Below, in pieces: positions 1 to 7,751 of a stretch of DNA of 64,000 bases. The translations under genes were made by a program, and so were the position numbers. The DNA comes from SB25 sp050180705. Its GTDB lineage: Bacteria; Bacteroidota; Bacteroidia; Bacteroidales; Tenuifilaceae. The stretch lies in the NCBI GenBank assembly GCA_050180705.1, contig JBFXDX010000001.1:372001-436000 (forward strand), in the 5' to 3' direction. Each line of letters begins with the position of its first letter. Position 1 is the stretch's first letter. The notes below the pieces were generated by a model. It was not told the DNA's origin, did not search any database, and was given only the letters and a program-made list of their open reading frames with translations.

Positions 1-184
1 AAATTTCAGTGACAGAATTAAAATCACCCGGACTTGAAATAGGAAATCCAGCCTCAATAATATCAACTCCTAATTCCTCGAGATGTCTAGCAATTTGAAC
101 CTTTTCCAAGGTGTTAAGTTGACAACCAGGCGATTGTTCTCCGTCGCGTAACGTAGTGTCAAAAATAAAAACTTGGTTTTTCAT
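1..184 (-). CDS. leuA: 2-isopropylmalate synthase, N-terminal fragment
   Basis: The gene enters from the left edge; only about the first 61 codons are visible, starting at the ATG read leftward from 184. The protein begins MKNQVFIFDTTLRDGEQSPG, and the FDTTLRDGEQ motif with the following GCQLNTLEK and EAGFPISSPGDF segments is the start of the HMGL-like TIM barrel of alpha-isopropylmalate synthases. The family condenses acetyl-CoA with 2-oxoisovalerate as the first committed step of leucine synthesis in the cytoplasm; the Asp of TLRD binds the divalent metal. Homocitrate and citramalate synthases share the signature, but GCQLNT and SSPGDFNSV match leuA of Bacteroidota best. The rest of the gene lies outside the window. 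Confidence 0.9.
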   Translation of the reverse strand, partial: MKNQVFIFDTTLRDGEQSPGCQLNTLEKVQIARHLEELGVDIIEAGFPISSPGDFNSVTEI

Positions 185-309
185 TTTCTTTTTTTAGGTT
201 TGCAGTACAAAACAATTATTCAACTGCAAGCGAAAGTATAGGATTGCTAAATATTGGTAAAAACAATATATTGAGGTTTTACGACGCCTAATTAGATCTT
301 TCCTGTGTA

Positions 310-328
310 AATGTTGCAAAGCAACATT
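310..328. repeat. short inverted repeat upstream of the 377 gene
   Basis: AATGTTGC (310-317) and GCAACATT (321-328) form a perfect 8-bp stem with a 3-base loop in the 192-bp gap between divergent genes. No T-run follows, so it is not a terminator. It could be an operator or leader hairpin of the rightward gene; function unknown. Confidence 0.3.
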
Positions 329-376
329 CTGTAAATTAATACTATTCTACTATTTATTCGGATTAAAGGGAATACT

Positions 377-1933
377 ATGGCTAAAAAAAATTCTGATCAG
401 CTTTTTCAATTGATAAAATCACTTACTAAGTCAGAAAAGAGATATTTCAAACTCTATGTATCGAGAATTACTAGTGCTGAGGATACAAAATTTTTGAAAC
501 TTTTCTATATTGTCGACAATCAGCAGGAGTACAGCGAGGAGAAGATTCTTAAAAAGGAACCTTCGATAAAGGAAACACAACTCTCTAACTTGAAGGCACA
601 TCTTTACAAGCAAATACTACAATCCTTAAGGCTATATCATTCGGGGAATGATATAGATATGAAGATTAGGGAACAACTCGATAATACAACTATTCTCTAT
701 AACCGTTGCCTTTTCGATCAAAGTCTAAAATCTCTGGAAAAAGCGAAAACAATAGCAACTGAGTATGATCGAAGTTCGATGTTATATCAAATTCTCGAAA
801 CAGAAAAGGTACTTGTTACGCGCTTCATTAAATCCAATATCGAAGATAGAGTAAACCAAAATATTACCAATTCTGAGACAATAAAGGAGCAGTTATCAAA
901 CATTACGAACTTTTCCAATCTTACCCTTAAACTGTACTCGTTATACCTGAAAATTGGGTTTATTCGCGACCATAAGGATTTTGAATTAGTTAGTAGCTTT
1001 TTGTACTCAACACTTCCTGTATTTAAGGAAGAATTGCTCTCTTTTGATGAGAAAATGCATCTTTACAATGCATTTGTTGGATACTACTTTTTTATTCAGG
1101 ATTACAATAGAGGGCATGACTATGCAAAAAAATGGGTTAATCTTTTCGAAGATAATAAGCAACTTATCATTTCAAAGTTAGAAATGTACATAAAAGGGCT
1201 TAATAATCTTTTAGTTAGTCAATCAAAATTAAACAGATATAAAGAGTTTGTTGCGACAACCAAAAAGTTTGATGAGTTAAATGACCTGTCATCCAGTGTT
1301 CTAACACTTAATATTCGAATGTTAATATTTAAGTATAGTTCAACACACAAAATAAACGAATACTTTGTTCTTGGTAAGTTTACCGAGGGCGCAAGTCTAG
1401 TGCCTAGTATTGCCAAACAATTAGAATTATTTGAAGATAAGTTAAATACACATTACATACTTATTTTTTACTACAAGTTTGCCTGTATGTACTTTGGTGC
1501 ATCCAACTATCAGCAAGCATCTTTTTGGTGTAATAAAATTTTAAACACTAAGGAGGTAGATTTGCGAACGGATATTTACATTTTTGCAAGAATATTGATA
1601 CTGATATCTCATTGGGAATTAGGCAATATCGATTTAGTGGAATACTATATACGCTCAACTTATCGCTATCTTTTTAAAAATAGGAGTTTACAGCGTTTCT
1701 ACCTTATCATCATGAAATTTCTTCGAAAACTTGGTACGATCTCTAACGACCAACTTAACGATGCTTTTGCTGGATTAAAAGAACAATTAAAGCCATTAAC
1801 ATCCGATCCCTACGAAAAATTACCATTTATTTATTTTGATATAATATCATGGCTCGAAAGTAAACTAAATGATTGTGCAGTTGAAGAAATCACTCAGAAA
1901 AAAGCAATTAAGAGAATGGGACAAGGCTTGTGA
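377..1933 (+). CDS. conserved hypothetical alpha-helical protein
   Basis: A 518-residue protein with no signal peptide or membrane segment, so probably cytoplasmic. The opening, with DQLFQLIKSLTKSEKRYFKL, resembles large uncharacterised Bacteroidota proteins that start the same way. The body is a long series of amphipathic helices rich in Leu, Tyr and Phe, for example around residues 355-420, which looks like a degenerate TPR-type helical-repeat scaffold. I see no catalytic motif. The start follows directly after an AT-rich leader. Its stop codon abuts the stop of the opposing ygiQ gene. A scaffolding or protein-interaction role is inference from the helical character only. Confidence 0.75.
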   Translation: MAKKNSDQLFQLIKSLTKSEKRYFKLYVSRITSAEDTKFLKLFYIVDNQQEYSEEKILKKEPSIKETQLSNLKAHLYKQILQSLRLYHSGNDIDMKIREQLDNTTILYNRCLFDQSLKSLEKAKTIATEYDRSSMLYQILETEKVLVTRFIKSNIEDRVNQNITNSETIKEQLSNITNFSNLTLKLYSLYLKIGFIRDHKDFELVSSFLYSTLPVFKEELLSFDEKMHLYNAFVGYYFFIQDYNRGHDYAKKWVNLFEDNKQLIISKLEMYIKGLNNLLVSQSKLNRYKEFVATTKKFDELNDLSSSVLTLNIRMLIFKYSSTHKINEYFVLGKFTEGASLVPSIAKQLELFEDKLNTHYILIFYYKFACMYFGASNYQQASFWCNKILNTKEVDLRTDIYIFARILILISHWELGNIDLVEYYIRSTYRYLFKNRSLQRFYLIIMKFLRKLGTISNDQLNDAFAGLKEQLKPLTSDPYEKLPFIYFDIISWLESKLNDCAVEEITQKKAIKRMGQGL

Positions 1934-3718
1934 TCAATTCTTCTTTTTATTGCCTTTTCCATGCTGTAAACCGGTTCTATCTTTCTTATACCAAAAGAAA
2001 TAGCTTTGCTGTTTCTGCTTCTCCTGCTTTGTTCTGGCAACATACACCTTTTCTCCAGTATAAGGATCAACTCCTGTGTAGTATATTGTCGATGCCAATG
2101 TCATTGGAGTTGGAGTAAAATCCTGAACCTGCTCTAGTTTGAAGTTTAAGCGTTTGGTTTCATCTGCAAGGTTCTGCATATCCTGCTCGGTGCTTGCCGG
2201 ATGGCTTGAAATAAAATAGGGTATAAGTTGCTGATTTAATGAAAATTTATGGTTAATCTCATCAAATTTCTGTTTAAGTAAATGGAAGAGTTTAAAAGAT
2301 GGTTTTCGCATCATTTTTAGCACCCTATCTGACGTATGCTCGGGAGCAACCTTCAGCCTGCCTGAAACGTGATACCTGCATAGACTCTCAAAGTATTCCT
2401 GCTCAGCCTTACTTTGCTTATCGATAAATAAATCGTAGCGTACGCCGCTACCTATAAATGCCTTCTTAATTCCGTCAACCTTCCTGACTTTGCTGTAAAG
2501 TTGATTGGTTGACTCGTGACTAGAGTTGAGATTATTGCAGATACTCGGAAATATGCAAGATTGACGCTTACATTTCTCGCAAATACTTAGGTCTTTTCCT
2601 TGCATCCTGTACATATTGGCAGATGGGCCACCAATATCACTCAAATAACCCTTAAATCCTGGTAGTTTCTTGATTTTTTCAATTTCATCCAGAATCGATT
2701 TCTCGGAACGGGATGAGATAAACCTTCCCTGATGAGCCGAAATGGTACAAAAACTGCATCCTCCAAAACACCCACGGTGGATGTTCACAGAGAACTTGAT
2801 CATCTCCCAAGCAGGAATTACTTTATCCTTATAGCGTGGGTGAGGCAAATGGGTATAGGGTAAATCGTACCAACTATCAATTTCGTTTGTACAGGGAAGC
2901 GGATATGGAGGGTTAACAACTACGCATTTATCGTTTACGGATTCAACCAAACATTTAGCGTTCATTCGGTTCGATTCCGACTCAATTAGCTTAAAATTCT
3001 CTCCAAACTTAAGTTTATCCTTTAGGCAATCGTTGTAGGAGTGAAGGTTAATAGTATTTTTGGCCTTACTATACTTTTCCACATTTGAATCAACATAGCC
3101 AATCTGGGGAATATCTCTTAACTGGTAAATGCTTTCACCTCGCGATATTCGTTGAGCAATCTCCACAATCGGCTTTTCGCCCATACCATAAACTAATATA
3201 TCAGCCTCACTGTCAATCAGTATTGATGATTTAAGTGAATTACTCCAGTAATCGTAATGGGTGAATCGGCGTAACGATGCTTCAATGCCACCAATCACCA
3301 GTGGAATGTCGGGGTAAAGTTTTTTTATGATGTTGGAGTACACTTTTACAGCATAATCGGGTCTGTAGCCCGATACACCTCCCGGTGTGTAAGCATCATC
3401 ACTACGTAGGCGTATGTTTGCAGTATAGTGGTTCACCATTGAATCCATACATCCCGATGACACTGCAAAGAATAGGCGTGGTTCACCTAGTTTCTTAAAA
3501 TCACGTAAATCATCTCGCCAGTTTGGCTGAGGTACTATTGCAACCTTAAATCCTGCATTTTCCAACACCCTACCTATTACTGCAGGGCCAAATGAGGGGT
3601 GGTCAACGTACGCATCACCTGAAAATAGGATAATATCGGCCTGTTCCCAACCAAGAGCTCTCATCTCCTTGATTGTAGTTGGTAGAAACTTACTAGTATT
3701 TCTCGCTGTACTATCCAC
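1934..3718 (-). CDS. ygiQ: YgiQ-family radical SAM protein
   Basis: A 594-residue protein of the YgiQ (UPF0313) radical SAM family. The 4Fe-4S/SAM motif CxxxCxxC is visible as RGCFGGCSFC with cysteines at residues 317, 321 and 324. The family's N-terminal region (ILFSGDAYVDHPSFG) and the GGIEASLRR segment near 143-151 are also present. Further cysteines near residues 376-392 could hold a second metal site. The reaction of YgiQ is not established; fold and cofactor are known at family level. It lies two bases downstream of queA on the same strand, so the two are probably cotranscribed. It ends without gap against the convergent gene at 377-1933. Length is normal for the family. Confidence 0.93.
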   Translation of the reverse strand: MDSTARNTSKFLPTTIKEMRALGWEQADIILFSGDAYVDHPSFGPAVIGRVLENAGFKVAIVPQPNWRDDLRDFKKLGEPRLFFAVSSGCMDSMVNHYTANIRLRSDDAYTPGGVSGYRPDYAVKVYSNIIKKLYPDIPLVIGGIEASLRRFTHYDYWSNSLKSSILIDSEADILVYGMGEKPIVEIAQRISRGESIYQLRDIPQIGYVDSNVEKYSKAKNTINLHSYNDCLKDKLKFGENFKLIESESNRMNAKCLVESVNDKCVVVNPPYPLPCTNEIDSWYDLPYTHLPHPRYKDKVIPAWEMIKFSVNIHRGCFGGCSFCTISAHQGRFISSRSEKSILDEIEKIKKLPGFKGYLSDIGGPSANMYRMQGKDLSICEKCKRQSCIFPSICNNLNSSHESTNQLYSKVRKVDGIKKAFIGSGVRYDLFIDKQSKAEQEYFESLCRYHVSGRLKVAPEHTSDRVLKMMRKPSFKLFHLLKQKFDEINHKFSLNQQLIPYFISSHPASTEQDMQNLADETKRLNFKLEQVQDFTPTPMTLASTIYYTGVDPYTGEKVYVARTKQEKQKQQSYFFWYKKDRTGLQHGKGNKKKN

Positions 3719-3720
3719 TT

Positions 3721-4941
3721 TTAATCCTTTATCGTTTCTTTAAACAACAAACTACTATCGCCATAGCTCAAAAAACGGAAGTTGTTTTCCATTGCGTACT
3801 TGTATACCTTTTTCCAGTCATCTCCAATTAAGGCCGATACCAGCAGTAATAGTGTGGATTTAGGTTGATGAAAGTTAGTTATTATTGCATCGGCAGTCAT
3901 AATCTCGTAACCCGGCATAATCATTATTTGTGTCGATGCTGATACAACATTGATGTTATTATCATTTAAATACTTTAAAAGAGCTGTAAATGAATCTTTC
4001 AATGGTATTTTGGGTAAATTATAAGGTTCCCATTGCGAAATGAAAAAAGGAACCTCTAATTTGCTATTATGGGCTTTAACACCAAGCCAATATAAACTTT
4101 CAAGTGTGCGCAATGTTGTAGTACCTACCACAAACAGTTTACCTTCGGTATTTACTATGTTTTCAATGAATTTCTTCTCCACAAAGAAGTGCTCGGTATG
4201 CATCTCGTGCTCAGTAATATCATCAGCCTTTACAGGTTTAAAAGTGCCTGCTCCAACGTGGAGAGTAACATAGTGTCTTTTAATCGACTTTACAGATAGT
4301 TTATCAAAAACAGTATCGGTAAAGTGCAATCCGGCTGTTGGGGCTGCCACAGAACCCTCGGGTTGAGCGTAAACAGTCTGGTATCTATCCTTGTCAACCT
4401 CCTCCGAATTCCTATTTAAATATGGAGGAATTGGCACATTACCGCATAGTTCAATTATCTGAGCAAAACTTAAATCGGTATTATTCCAGGTAAACTCAAC
4501 TTCAACACCTTCAGTTAAATGCTTCAGTTTACCGGCATAAAGTGTTGAATTTGATTGAGGAATGCTCAATTCTAAAATATCATTTTTCCACTTTTTCAGA
4601 TTTCCAACCAAGCATTTCCATGTAACCGATGCATGATTCCCAAACGATTGTGCATAATCGGAAGGGGTTATTGGCTCCAGCAAAAATATCTCTATTGATG
4701 CACCTGTATTCCTTTTGAAATTAAGCCTTGCCCTAACAACCTTAGTGTTGTTTAAAATTAAGTTACTGCCTTCGGGTATATAGTTTTGTATATTTCTAAA
4801 AATATCTTCGGAGATATTGCCATTCCTATACAGCAAGAGTTTAGACTCATCCCTGTTGGCCAAAGGATGCTTGGCGATTCGATTTTCAGGAAGCTCATAA
4901 TCGTAATCAGAGATCTTTACATTATCAAAATCAATACTCAT
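3721..4941 (-). CDS. queA: S-adenosylmethionine:tRNA ribosyltransferase-isomerase
   Basis: QueA transfers and isomerises the ribosyl part of SAM onto 7-aminomethyl-7-deazaguanine in tRNA, giving epoxyqueuosine at the wobble position of Asn, Asp, His and Tyr tRNAs. The 406-residue protein carries the family landmarks: YELPENRIAKHP at the N terminus, AAPTAGLHFT near residue 199, VTLHVGAGTFKPV, and the C-terminal NFHQPKSTLLLLVSA segment. It is somewhat longer than the roughly 350-residue enterobacterial enzyme, as is usual in Bacteroidota. It is the first gene of a queA-ygiQ pair and is divergent from the DUF2027-Smr gene, sharing a 121-bp intergenic region with a palindromic pair of promoter-like elements. 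Confidence 0.95.
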   Translation of the reverse strand: MSIDFDNVKISDYDYELPENRIAKHPLANRDESKLLLYRNGNISEDIFRNIQNYIPEGSNLILNNTKVVRARLNFKRNTGASIEIFLLEPITPSDYAQSFGNHASVTWKCLVGNLKKWKNDILELSIPQSNSTLYAGKLKHLTEGVEVEFTWNNTDLSFAQIIELCGNVPIPPYLNRNSEEVDKDRYQTVYAQPEGSVAAPTAGLHFTDTVFDKLSVKSIKRHYVTLHVGAGTFKPVKADDITEHEMHTEHFFVEKKFIENIVNTEGKLFVVGTTTLRTLESLYWLGVKAHNSKLEVPFFISQWEPYNLPKIPLKDSFTALLKYLNDNNINVVSASTQIMIMPGYEIMTADAIITNFHQPKSTLLLLVSALIGDDWKKVYKYAMENNFRFLSYGDSSLLFKETIKD

Positions 4942-4997
4942 TATCAGTTAATTGTAAATATTATTATCACATTCGTTAAATAGAATGAATGGTTCCG

Positions 4998-5015
4998 CAA
5001 AATTAGTTAATTTTG
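4998..5015. promoter_or_regulatory. palindromic back-to-back -7 elements between queA and the Smr gene
   Basis: CAAAATTA (4998-5005) and TAATTTTG (5008-5015) are exact reverse complements separated by GT. Each fits the Bacteroidota -7 consensus TAnnTTTG, one per strand, placed about 50 bases before queA and about 48 bases before the gene at 5063. No clear TTTG -33 element lies at the expected distance on either side. The site may be two divergent promoters, one operator, or both. Confidence 0.45.
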
Positions 5016-5062
5016 TGAGTTATTTATTTTTAACAAAATATTGTAAATCAATATTGTAGATT

Positions 5063-6130
5063 ATGAAGGTAAGAGTGGGAGATAAGGTTCGATTCCTAAA
5101 CGAGGTAGGTGGCGGAAAAGTTGTCAAAATTCTTGATAAAAGAAAAGTCCTTGTGGAAACCGAGGATGGATTTGAAATTCCTGTTCTCGACTCCGATTTA
5201 GTTGTTATAGACAGCGTATCCGACGATAAAATCAAAGGCACTAGCAATAACCAATCTCCTAAGGATTCTAAGCAAAAGAATCTTCCAAAGCAGGAGGTTA
5301 AGGTAGAAAGTAATGATATTAACGTTGACGAGAACAATGAGACCGACGAGCAAGGCGATTCTGTTGCTCTTCAACTAGCCTTTGTTCCAAAGGATATCAA
5401 TGCGCTTTATAAGTCGAATATCGATTTATATATCATTAACGATAGCTCCTACAGGGTATTCTATGCAATATCTAAGTGGGAGGATGGCAGGCTAAACCTT
5501 GTAAAAGCAGGTATTTTAGCATCGGACACCAAGGAGTTTATCAAAACCTATGAGTTGTCGGAAATTAATCAAGTAACAACGTTTAATATTCAGGCTGTTT
5601 ACTATAAAAATATTGCCTACAAAGCTCATCAGCCAGAGTTCTATGATGTTGAGTTAAACCCTATAAAGCTTCAGAAGGGTGGTAACTTCGCAGAGAATGA
5701 CTTCTTCGATGAGCGTGCTTACATTATCTCCGTTTCCGATTCGTATAAAGAGGAGATGCTAAAGCACTTAACCGATAAGGCCATATCCGAAGCAATAAAG
5801 CAAAAGGAGCCCAAGCCAATTGTTAAACCAGCCAAAAAGCAGGTTGATGACATCGAGGAGGTGGATTTGCATATTCACGAGTTGGTTGATAACTGGAGCG
5901 GAATGGCTCCAGGAGAAATCATTCAAATTCAACTTGCACGCTTCGAAACTGCATTGCAAGGCGGCTTAAAAGGGAATACCAAGAAAATGGTATTTATCCA
6001 CGGAATTGGTAATGGTAAACTTAAGTACGAGATAATTAGGGCACTCGACAGCAAGTACCCTAAACTTAAATATCAGGACGCATCGTTTAAGGAATACGGT
6101 TACGGTGCAACCTTAGTGTATCTTAAATAG
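5063..6130 (+). CDS. DUF2027 and Smr domain protein
   Basis: A 355-residue cytoplasmic protein. Residues 1-50 (KVRVGDKVRFLNEVGGGKV) form a DUF2027-type beta domain similar to the KOW/SH3-like strand region seen in MutS2-linked proteins. Residues about 50-100 are a charged, low-complexity linker, followed by a second DUF2027 segment. The C-terminal 85 residues are an Smr domain: VDLHIHEL, then VFIHGIGNGKLK, then YGYGATLVYL. Smr domains are nucleases or nucleic-acid binders acting on branched DNA or on RNA at stalled ribosomes; which applies here is not shown. The gene lies immediately upstream of the RNase P RNA gene, which may share its transcript since I find no strong promoter between them. 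Confidence 0.88.
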   Translation: MKVRVGDKVRFLNEVGGGKVVKILDKRKVLVETEDGFEIPVLDSDLVVIDSVSDDKIKGTSNNQSPKDSKQKNLPKQEVKVESNDINVDENNETDEQGDSVALQLAFVPKDINALYKSNIDLYIINDSSYRVFYAISKWEDGRLNLVKAGILASDTKEFIKTYELSEINQVTTFNIQAVYYKNIAYKAHQPEFYDVELNPIKLQKGGNFAENDFFDERAYIISVSDSYKEEMLKHLTDKAISEAIKQKEPKPIVKPAKKQVDDIEEVDLHIHELVDNWSGMAPGEIIQIQLARFETALQGGLKGNTKKMVFIHGIGNGKLKYEIIRALDSKYPKLKYQDASFKEYGYGATLVYLK

Positions 6131-6152
6131 TATAAAGCATTTAGATTAAAAT

Positions 6153-6531
6153 AGTCAGCCGTTCTATCGCTCCGTGAAATATCGGGGAGGAAAGTCCGGG
6201 CAGCGCAGGACACCATACTTCCTAACGGGAAGATGCTCGTGAGGGCATAGTAATGGAACAGAAAATAACCGCCACCTTGCGTGGTAAGGGTGAAAAGGTG
6301 AGGTAAGAGCTCACCGGGTTCTGTAGCGATACAGAATGCCGTGCATCTTATGGGCTGCAAGACCGTGTATATTCCGAGTGCCAGTTTTCTGGCTATAGGG
6401 TTGTCCGCCTTGTTGACGAGCAATCGTCGGTCGGAAGGGGTAGGTCGCAGGAGGTTATGGGTAACCATAATCCAAGATAAATGATAGGAGCGAACTTTGT
6501 TCGAACAAAACCCGGCTTATAAGGCTGACTA
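6153..6531 (+). ncRNA. rnpB: RNase P RNA, bacterial class A
   Basis: The catalytic RNA of RNase P, which removes the 5' leader of pre-tRNAs. The terminal P1 helix is exact: AGTCAGCC at 6153-6160 pairs with GGCTGACT at 6523-6530. Conserved core segments appear in order: GAGGAAAGTCCGGGC near 6187, ACAGAA near 6259, GGTAAGGGTGAAA near 6282, AGAGCTCACCG near 6307, and ATAAATGATAGGAG with ACAAAACCCGGCTTA at the 3' end. Length is about 379 nt, typical for class A. It lies 22 bp after the DUF2027-Smr gene and is followed by an intrinsic terminator. End positions are set by the P1 helix and are good to a few bases. Confidence 0.96.
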
Positions 6532-6587
6532 GATTAATCTAAATAACTGCTCCATTCCACATTAATTATGTTAAGTAAATTTTGCTC

Positions 6588-6622
6588 AAGCCTACTTTTA
6601 AATAAAAGGGTAGGCTTTTTCT
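6588..6622 (+). terminator. intrinsic terminator after rnpB
   Basis: AAGCCTAC (6588-6595) pairs with GTAGGCTT (6610-6617); the loop region can pair further through TTTT/AAAA. A T-run follows on the plus strand. Confidence 0.85.
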
Positions 6623-6627
6623 TTTTC

Positions 6628-7180
6628 CCTAAAAAACTAGTCTATCTACCATAATTCACATTTGTAAACATTGCAAAATATTACCAAATAATATAAAAAT
6701 GATATATCAATATATACTAAAATAAATAAATATATAACTGTAAATCAGTTTATTATAAATAATAATTGAATATAGTATTTAATATATTATAGTTGATTAA
6801 AAGTTTAACACAATTATTTAAGTTAAAACGTCATATATATACTTAAATTCCAGCACTTAACAGTTAATACATATACTAATACAATAATTAAATAAGGTAT
6901 AGTGTTATAAATTATATTTTTAGTTATCAATATTAAATACTTAACAATCTGCTTGTCTTGATATGCATAAAGGACGTTAATTACAACCTCCCGCATTCCG
7001 CTTTTGATAGAATTAAGCCTTAATTAGCATTAAGACGAACTAATTGTTGCCGCTCTTGGTTAATACTAAGTGTAACTAGGAGAATCGGCTAATTTTTATC
7101 GTAGAACAATAAACTATGGTTACTGATAAAATTATACAGACACTTATCAACACATTAAAAACCCGAACAAACCCTTTGTG
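6628..7180. other. gene-free AT-rich gap
   Basis: I find no credible coding region or structured RNA here on either strand. Positions 6661-6960 are only about 16% G+C by my count (48 of 300), far below the coding regions around it. It contains short AT palindromes such as AATTAAG-C-CTTAATT at 7011-7025 and one DnaA-box-like TTATCAACA at 7144-7152. The part from about 6950 to 7110 is less AT-rich and could hold an unrecognised small RNA, but nothing identifies one. Confidence 0.5.
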
Positions 7181-7181
7181 A

Positions 7182-7237
7182 TACAAATGTATTCTCCATT
7201 GATTACAGGTGTGATTAAAATATTTTTTACATTTGTA
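7182..7237. promoter_or_regulatory. paired palindromes at the promoter of the HTH regulator
   Basis: TACAAATGTA (7182-7191) and TACATTTGTA (7228-7237) are 10-bp palindromes of the form TACAWWTGTA, 46 bp apart, and ATACAAATGTA and TACATTTGTAT are reverse complements of each other. The second overlaps TACATTTG (7228-7235), a perfect -7 element about 19 bases before the ATG. This layout fits autoregulation by the adjacent HTH protein. However, TACATTTG is also simply a common -7 sequence in this genome, so the operator reading is inference. Confidence 0.4.
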
Positions 7238-7253
7238 TTATACTTGTTTACAT

Positions 7254-7703
7254 ATGCAGAATAGGCTACAAAAAATCCTAGATTCGGAGCAACTTACACC
7301 TGCAAAATTTGCAGAGATTCTAGGTGTACAACGAAGTGCTATATCGCACATAATTACAGGCAGAAACAACCCTAGTTTCGACCTTATAAGCAAAATTATC
7401 CACAAATTCCCAGCCCTGAACTCCGACTGGCTGATAACAGGCAAAGGAAATATGTATAAAACAGTTGTACAGGGCTCTTTATTTGATTTCGACACACCTA
7501 AAACCTCTGAACTCCCAAGTAAAAATATTGAACCAAATACCGAGGGTTCAATTGTAGTTACAGATGTAAATAACAATATTGTTGAGGATAAAAACACACT
7601 GGATACATCTGTAAAAAACATTATTGAATCACAGCGAAAGGTTAAAAAGATAGTCGTATTTTATACCGATAATACATTTGAGGAGTTTATATCTACACCT
7701 TAG
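7254..7703 (+). CDS. small HTH (XRE-type) transcriptional regulator
   Basis: A 149-residue protein with an N-terminal helix-turn-helix of the XRE/Cro type at about residues 3-60: LTPAKFAEILGV followed by the recognition helix in QRSAISHIITGRNNPSFDL. The C-terminal half (residues 70-149) is low complexity then a short beta-like segment, VKKIVVFYTDNTFEEF, which may be a ligand or dimer interface; similar proteins are common and uncharacterised in Bacteroidota. I chose the ATG at 7254; an upstream in-frame TTG at 7233 would place the start inside the likely -7 element. It stands alone between the AT-rich gap and pyrD, which has its own promoter. Palindromes at its promoter suggest self-control. 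Its targets are unknown. Confidence 0.85.
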   Translation: MQNRLQKILDSEQLTPAKFAEILGVQRSAISHIITGRNNPSFDLISKIIHKFPALNSDWLITGKGNMYKTVVQGSLFDFDTPKTSELPSKNIEPNTEGSIVVTDVNNNIVEDKNTLDTSVKNIIESQRKVKKIVVFYTDNTFEEFISTP

Positions 7704-7735
7704 TTTGTAAATCTACCTTCTTTAATGTAGCTTTG
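7704..7735 (+). promoter_or_regulatory. promoter of the pyrD-selenium operon
   Basis: TTTG (7704-7707), 20 bp, TAGCTTTG (7728-7735): an exact match to the Bacteroidota TTTG / TAnnTTTG promoter. The expected start of transcription is about 7742, leaving a leader of about 10 bases before the pyrD ATG at 7752. The -33 element begins right after the stop codon of the regulator gene. Confidence 0.7.
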
Positions 7736-7751
7736 CGTAAACTTTCAAAGT

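Noticed and set aside
7144..7152. DnaA-box-like TTATCAACA next to an AT-rich tract, suggesting an origin
   Set aside because: Only one such box is present and there is no dnaA, dnaN or box cluster nearby; not enough for an origin call.
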